A DNA stretch of 64,000 nt, from assembly GCA_030248135.1 (NCBI GenBank), contig JASANC010003143.1:1-64000 (forward strand), read 5' to 3'. Below the pieces are notes generated by a model. The model made no database searches and was not told where the DNA came from. It saw nothing but the letters and a program-made list of their open reading frames with translations. The DNA comes from Theristus sp. LFF4_11. Its lineage: Eukaryota; Nematoda; Chromadorea; Monhysterida; Xyalidae. The number at the start of each line of letters is the position of its first letter. Position 1 is the stretch's first letter. Positions 62,101 to 64,000 of this stretch are shown one piece after another. The translations under genes were made by a program, and so were the position numbers.

Positions 62101-63954
62101 GCCCACAAAACGCTGGCTACCGTAAACACCGTGATGACGACCCTAATTCTATCATCGGACTGATTTGGGTAAAAAGGAAATCTGAATTTAGATTCAAAAA
62201 AATGGACGGGGTGAACAAAAGAAGGGCAGCAAAAATATATAAAATTTCACAATAGTTTTCACAAACTACGATCCGTGAAAACACTGCGATGTGGAGGACC
62301 TTGAATTATGGTCGAGCAGATTTGGGTGAAATAGGCAGTTATGAAAAGTGCTCTAAAATGCCAATAGCTGACCAAACTGAAAAATGGGGAGCTAAAACAT
62401 AAATTTTATGTGGATCAAAAACTACGGCATTGTCCGGTCACAAAAAAAGAAACACTTCATGCTTTGTTGTGGTGTCCTAATTTTCTACGGGATTTATTTG
62501 GGTAAAAAGGAAACTTTTGAAAACCGTGTGTTTATCCAACAAACTAACGATGGGAACTGAAAAAACTGATTGGACTTAGTTGAAAAAAAAACTAATTGCA
62601 AGTCTACGTTTTTAAACCCCTACCAAACAAAAAAAGCACCCAAAGCAAGATGCAAAAGTGGACAAACGAGTAAAAAGAAACACGAAACTACTTTATCAAG
62701 TAAAGATCCCGAACAAGCAGTTTGCGTGCTTATGGTATACAAGAAACAGAACAGAAAAAAAACAAATCCAAATCCGCAGAACTTTCAAGTACTCAAACTC
62801 TGAACCTAAAAGTGGTCTGAAAAAAGGTTAAAAGGAAACAAAAACCTGCTGACTGAAAAGAGTTTTTATCCGGAACAATTTTCAAGAGAGTGCAATGATT
62901 GAGTACAATGGAGTACCAAAAAACTTTCAGTTTGAATGAAACACAGAAATCGGACAGCAGAAAATTAGATTTCACAGCTTCAAACAAAGTACAAAACCAA
63001 CAACAAAACATCTGAATAACTTCCATTAAACAACATTAATGTGAACTAAAAAAGAACAAGGCAGATTGGGATCAGCTCACACGCTAAGTTGCCGTCCATT
63101 ACAAACAACCGTAGTTTGCTACCGGTTCGGTGTTTTGTAGCAATTGCAGGGAGCTGCATTTTGTTTGTTTAAACCTGTCGTCACTTTTGTCTCAAAACAC
63201 AGAGGTCGAGAAGAATGAAAGAACAAGATCGGAACTGCAAGAAAGCATATTTAGCCACAAAATGGGCTGTTGGATTTTTCAACCAAACCCGATACATTCG
63301 TTCTTCTAATTGTCATTCAAAGTTTCGCAAGCTCTGTGTTTTGCAAAAAAGTGACCGGTTAAACAAACATACTTTATCATCCAACAAAGAAATGGGCTGA
63401 AAAACGCACCTCGGTTCCAATCATGGTCGGTCGTATGTACAGAGAACTGGAGGTGGAATATGGTACCCATTCTTGGTCGATTCTGATTAATTCACTGATA
63501 CAGCGCAGCATTTCGTCGCCGTCAAAAGTCTGAAGCACACAAGAGTTCGTTCACCTCTGAACACGGATTTAGTTTTTCGGTGTAAACACTTTAACTGTGG
63601 TTTTTTTCCGTTTATTGGGTTGCGTCATGAAAAGAATTTCGTGAAATTCTTATTCTGAAACAAACAAAAGCTGTTCAGGCGCAGAAGAGGAAAAACTCGT
63701 AAATTACTTGCAGCAAGCGAACTCATCGATTGCATTTTCAGACTACTTTTTATGGCTGCCAACAGCTTATCAGTGCTTGGAAGCAATGGAAGAGAAACGA
63801 CAGCGAACTAAAAAAACGAGAAGAAAAACTGAAATTCACCAACCGGCAGCGCAGATCGCTTTGCGGTGCGGTTCATACGTGCGATGTTCAGGTCAGGTCG
63901 AAATATGCGAATCCTGTTGTCGACACCTCGATACGCTTTCATGCCCTCGAACAA
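56110..63954 (-). CDS. BCAT: Branched-chain amino acid aminotransferase (class IV PLP enzyme), 5' partial
   Basis: Transfers the amino group of Leu, Ile or Val to 2-oxoglutarate. Exons (minus strand): 63954-63844, 63529-63410, one of three alternative 161-nt exons, 57883-57741, 57379-57291, 57152-57084, 56885-56727, 56154-56110. Any one of the three alternatives gives a 298-residue frame in phase with GT-AG borders. Visible landmarks: [29 protein letters not shown]; the PLP lysine in [45 protein letters not shown] with the CxxC redox pair of animal BCATs; IHIPTMEQP; and a short terminal exon starting YGRVARPDW and ending in TAG. The N-terminal exons lie off-window, so cytosolic versus mitochondrial form cannot be decided. 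Introns are full of MITEs, a SINE and a tRNA-like sequence. Confidence 0.95.
56215..56411 (+). mobile_element. tRNA-derived SINE with (CAA)n tail, in BCAT last intron
   Basis: The 5' part resembles a tRNA: A-box-like TGGCCTGGTTGTGG and B-box-like GGGGATCGATCCCC. The body contains CTCGATGGGCATCCTACTCG, then CTGGGTTAGCCCTGGCTAG, ACATCGCCTAAAATCCCCAA and a CAACAACAACAA tail. A 5'-truncated sister lies at 35375-35450. It is antisense to BCAT. Its 5' border is approximate. Confidence 0.7.
56597..56674 (-). tRNA. tRNA-Ser-like sequence (GGA), probably pseudogene or SINE head
   Basis: The reverse strand folds into most of a tRNA: acceptor GCCTCGG pairs with TCGGGGT (three G-U pairs), D-arm GGTCAAGTGGTCCAAGGC, T-arm GTGGG-CTCGAAT-CCCAC, perfect in the stem. 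The anticodon loop CCGGAAA would give GGA (Ser), but position 33 is C rather than U, the anticodon stem has a mismatch and the variable arm is short for serine. The accession as a working tRNA is doubtful. It lies in the last BCAT intron in the same sense as BCAT. Confidence 0.4.
58070..58253. mobile_element. MITE with GTTTAAACCTGTCACTTTT termini, BCAT intron, copy 1
   Basis: Starts GTTTAAACCTGTCACTTTTC and ends GTGACAGGTTTAAAC. The interior resembles the copies at 59268-59464 and 63167-63366. It lies between alternative exon C and the following constant exon. Confidence 0.75.
58314..58672. mobile_element. hAT-like MITE, family F (359 bp), in BCAT intron
   Basis: Termini TAGGGTTGGCATGAAAAAAC at the left and ACCGATTTT-type inverse ending CATCCCTA at the right; flanked by perfect 8-bp repeats atcatttc (58306-58313 and 58673-58680). 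No coding capacity. Confidence 0.92.
59268..59464. mobile_element. MITE with TTTAAACCTGTCACTTTTT termini, BCAT intron, copy 2
   Basis: Starts CTTTAAACCTGTCACTTTTT and ends GATGACAGGTTTA. It sits about 130 bp beyond (3' of) alternative exon C on the coding strand. Confidence 0.75.
59597..59757 (-). CDS. BCAT: BCAT alternative exon C (161 nt)
   Basis: Acceptor ACTACAG at 59758 and donor GTTAGC at 59596. Open through all 53 full codons, phase 0 at entry and 2 at exit, the same as exons A and B. It reads [11 protein letters not shown], then [35 protein letters not shown] and YKMG with the PLP lysine at codon 51. It differs from exon B mainly in the first 11 codons, the stretch that forms the interdomain loop over the active site in animal BCATs. 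The acceptor has a weak pyrimidine tract. Confidence 0.85.
60973..61133 (-). CDS. BCAT: BCAT alternative exon B (161 nt)
   Basis: Acceptor CATTTTCAG ending at 61134 and donor GTCGGT at 60972. Frame reads [46 protein letters not shown] and YKMG. Its loop sequence is the closest of the three to vertebrate BCAT (P-x-L/I-G-V pattern), and it has the best pyrimidine tract, so it is the likely default exon. Confidence 0.88.
61797..61957 (-). CDS. BCAT: BCAT alternative exon A (161 nt), divergent
   Basis: Acceptor ending TTAG at 61958 with a weak pyrimidine tract, donor GTAAGT at 61796. Frame reads [53 protein letters not shown]. All 53 codons are open, the lysine is again codon 51, but the wall residues differ strongly from B and C (for example PFFATGW against PYFPSGF, YANP against LADP). 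The strong protein-level divergence without stops suggests it is under selection. Confidence 0.85.
62067..62180 (-). pseudogene. Decayed partial copy of BCAT exon A with flanking intron
   Basis: Plus-strand CCGGTCGCAAAACACGGTCC, then GATGACGACCCTAATTC and GATTTGGGTAAAAAGG, match the acceptor half of exon A and its upstream intron (61866-61990) with gaps. The frame and donor are lost. Confidence 0.6.
62425..62515 (-). pseudogene. Second, more decayed partial copy of BCAT exon A
   Basis: Plus-strand GTCCGGTCACAAAAAAAG, TGGTGTCCTAATTTTC and GATTTATTTGGGTAAAAAGG align with 62085-62190. This suggests a tandem duplication series of exon A that has mostly died. Confidence 0.5.
63167..63366. mobile_element. 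MITE with GTTTAAACCTGTC termini, BCAT intron, copy 3
   Basis: Starts TTTAAACCTGTCGTCACTTT and ends GTGACCGGTTAAAC. It is just downstream (coding sense) of the constant exon 63529-63410, before alternative exon A. Confidence 0.7.
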
Positions 63955-64000
63955 CTGAAAGATTAGACCCTTTTCAAATGCAGCACGCTGATTGGATGCA

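Overview
The window looks like nuclear DNA from an animal, most likely an invertebrate. The three recognisable genes are split into many exons with GT-AG introns. They match animal protein families, and the spaces around them are full of non-autonomous DNA transposons, a tRNA-derived SINE and microsatellites. I cannot name the species.

All confident coding sequence lies in the right third. An acid/gastric-type lipase is on the minus strand (43336 to 40468). A cytosolic-type Xaa-Pro aminopeptidase (XPNPEP1 family, 16 exons, 639 codons) is on the plus strand (45720 to 54108). A branched-chain amino acid aminotransferase (BCAT) is on the minus strand, running from the right edge (first exons off-window) to a stop at 56110. 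The lipase and aminopeptidase are head-to-head; the aminopeptidase and BCAT are tail-to-tail. All exon joins keep frame and all catalytic residues are visible, except for one uncertain small exon near the lipase N-terminus.

The most interesting point is in BCAT. Three intact versions of one 161-nt exon lie in a row (61957-61797, 61133-60973, 59757-59597). They have identical phase and each carries the catalytic PLP lysine at codon 51. They look like mutually exclusive exons that swap the interdomain loop and active-site wall. At least two decayed copies lie upstream of them.

The left two thirds (1 to about 39.7 kb) hold no gene I can support. They contain: a huge palindrome built of about 142-bp subrepeats at the left edge (foldback-type element); an AT-rich stretch with no signal (2-9 kb); a stretch rich in CA/GA/CAA microsatellites (9-22 kb); a three-level nest of hAT-like elements (22.6-24.8 kb); and a pair of inverted G-run/C-run MITEs (34.8 and 37.3 kb). 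The same element families recur inside the introns of the three genes. Several insertions are proved by 8-bp target duplications and by an intact empty site in a sister copy.
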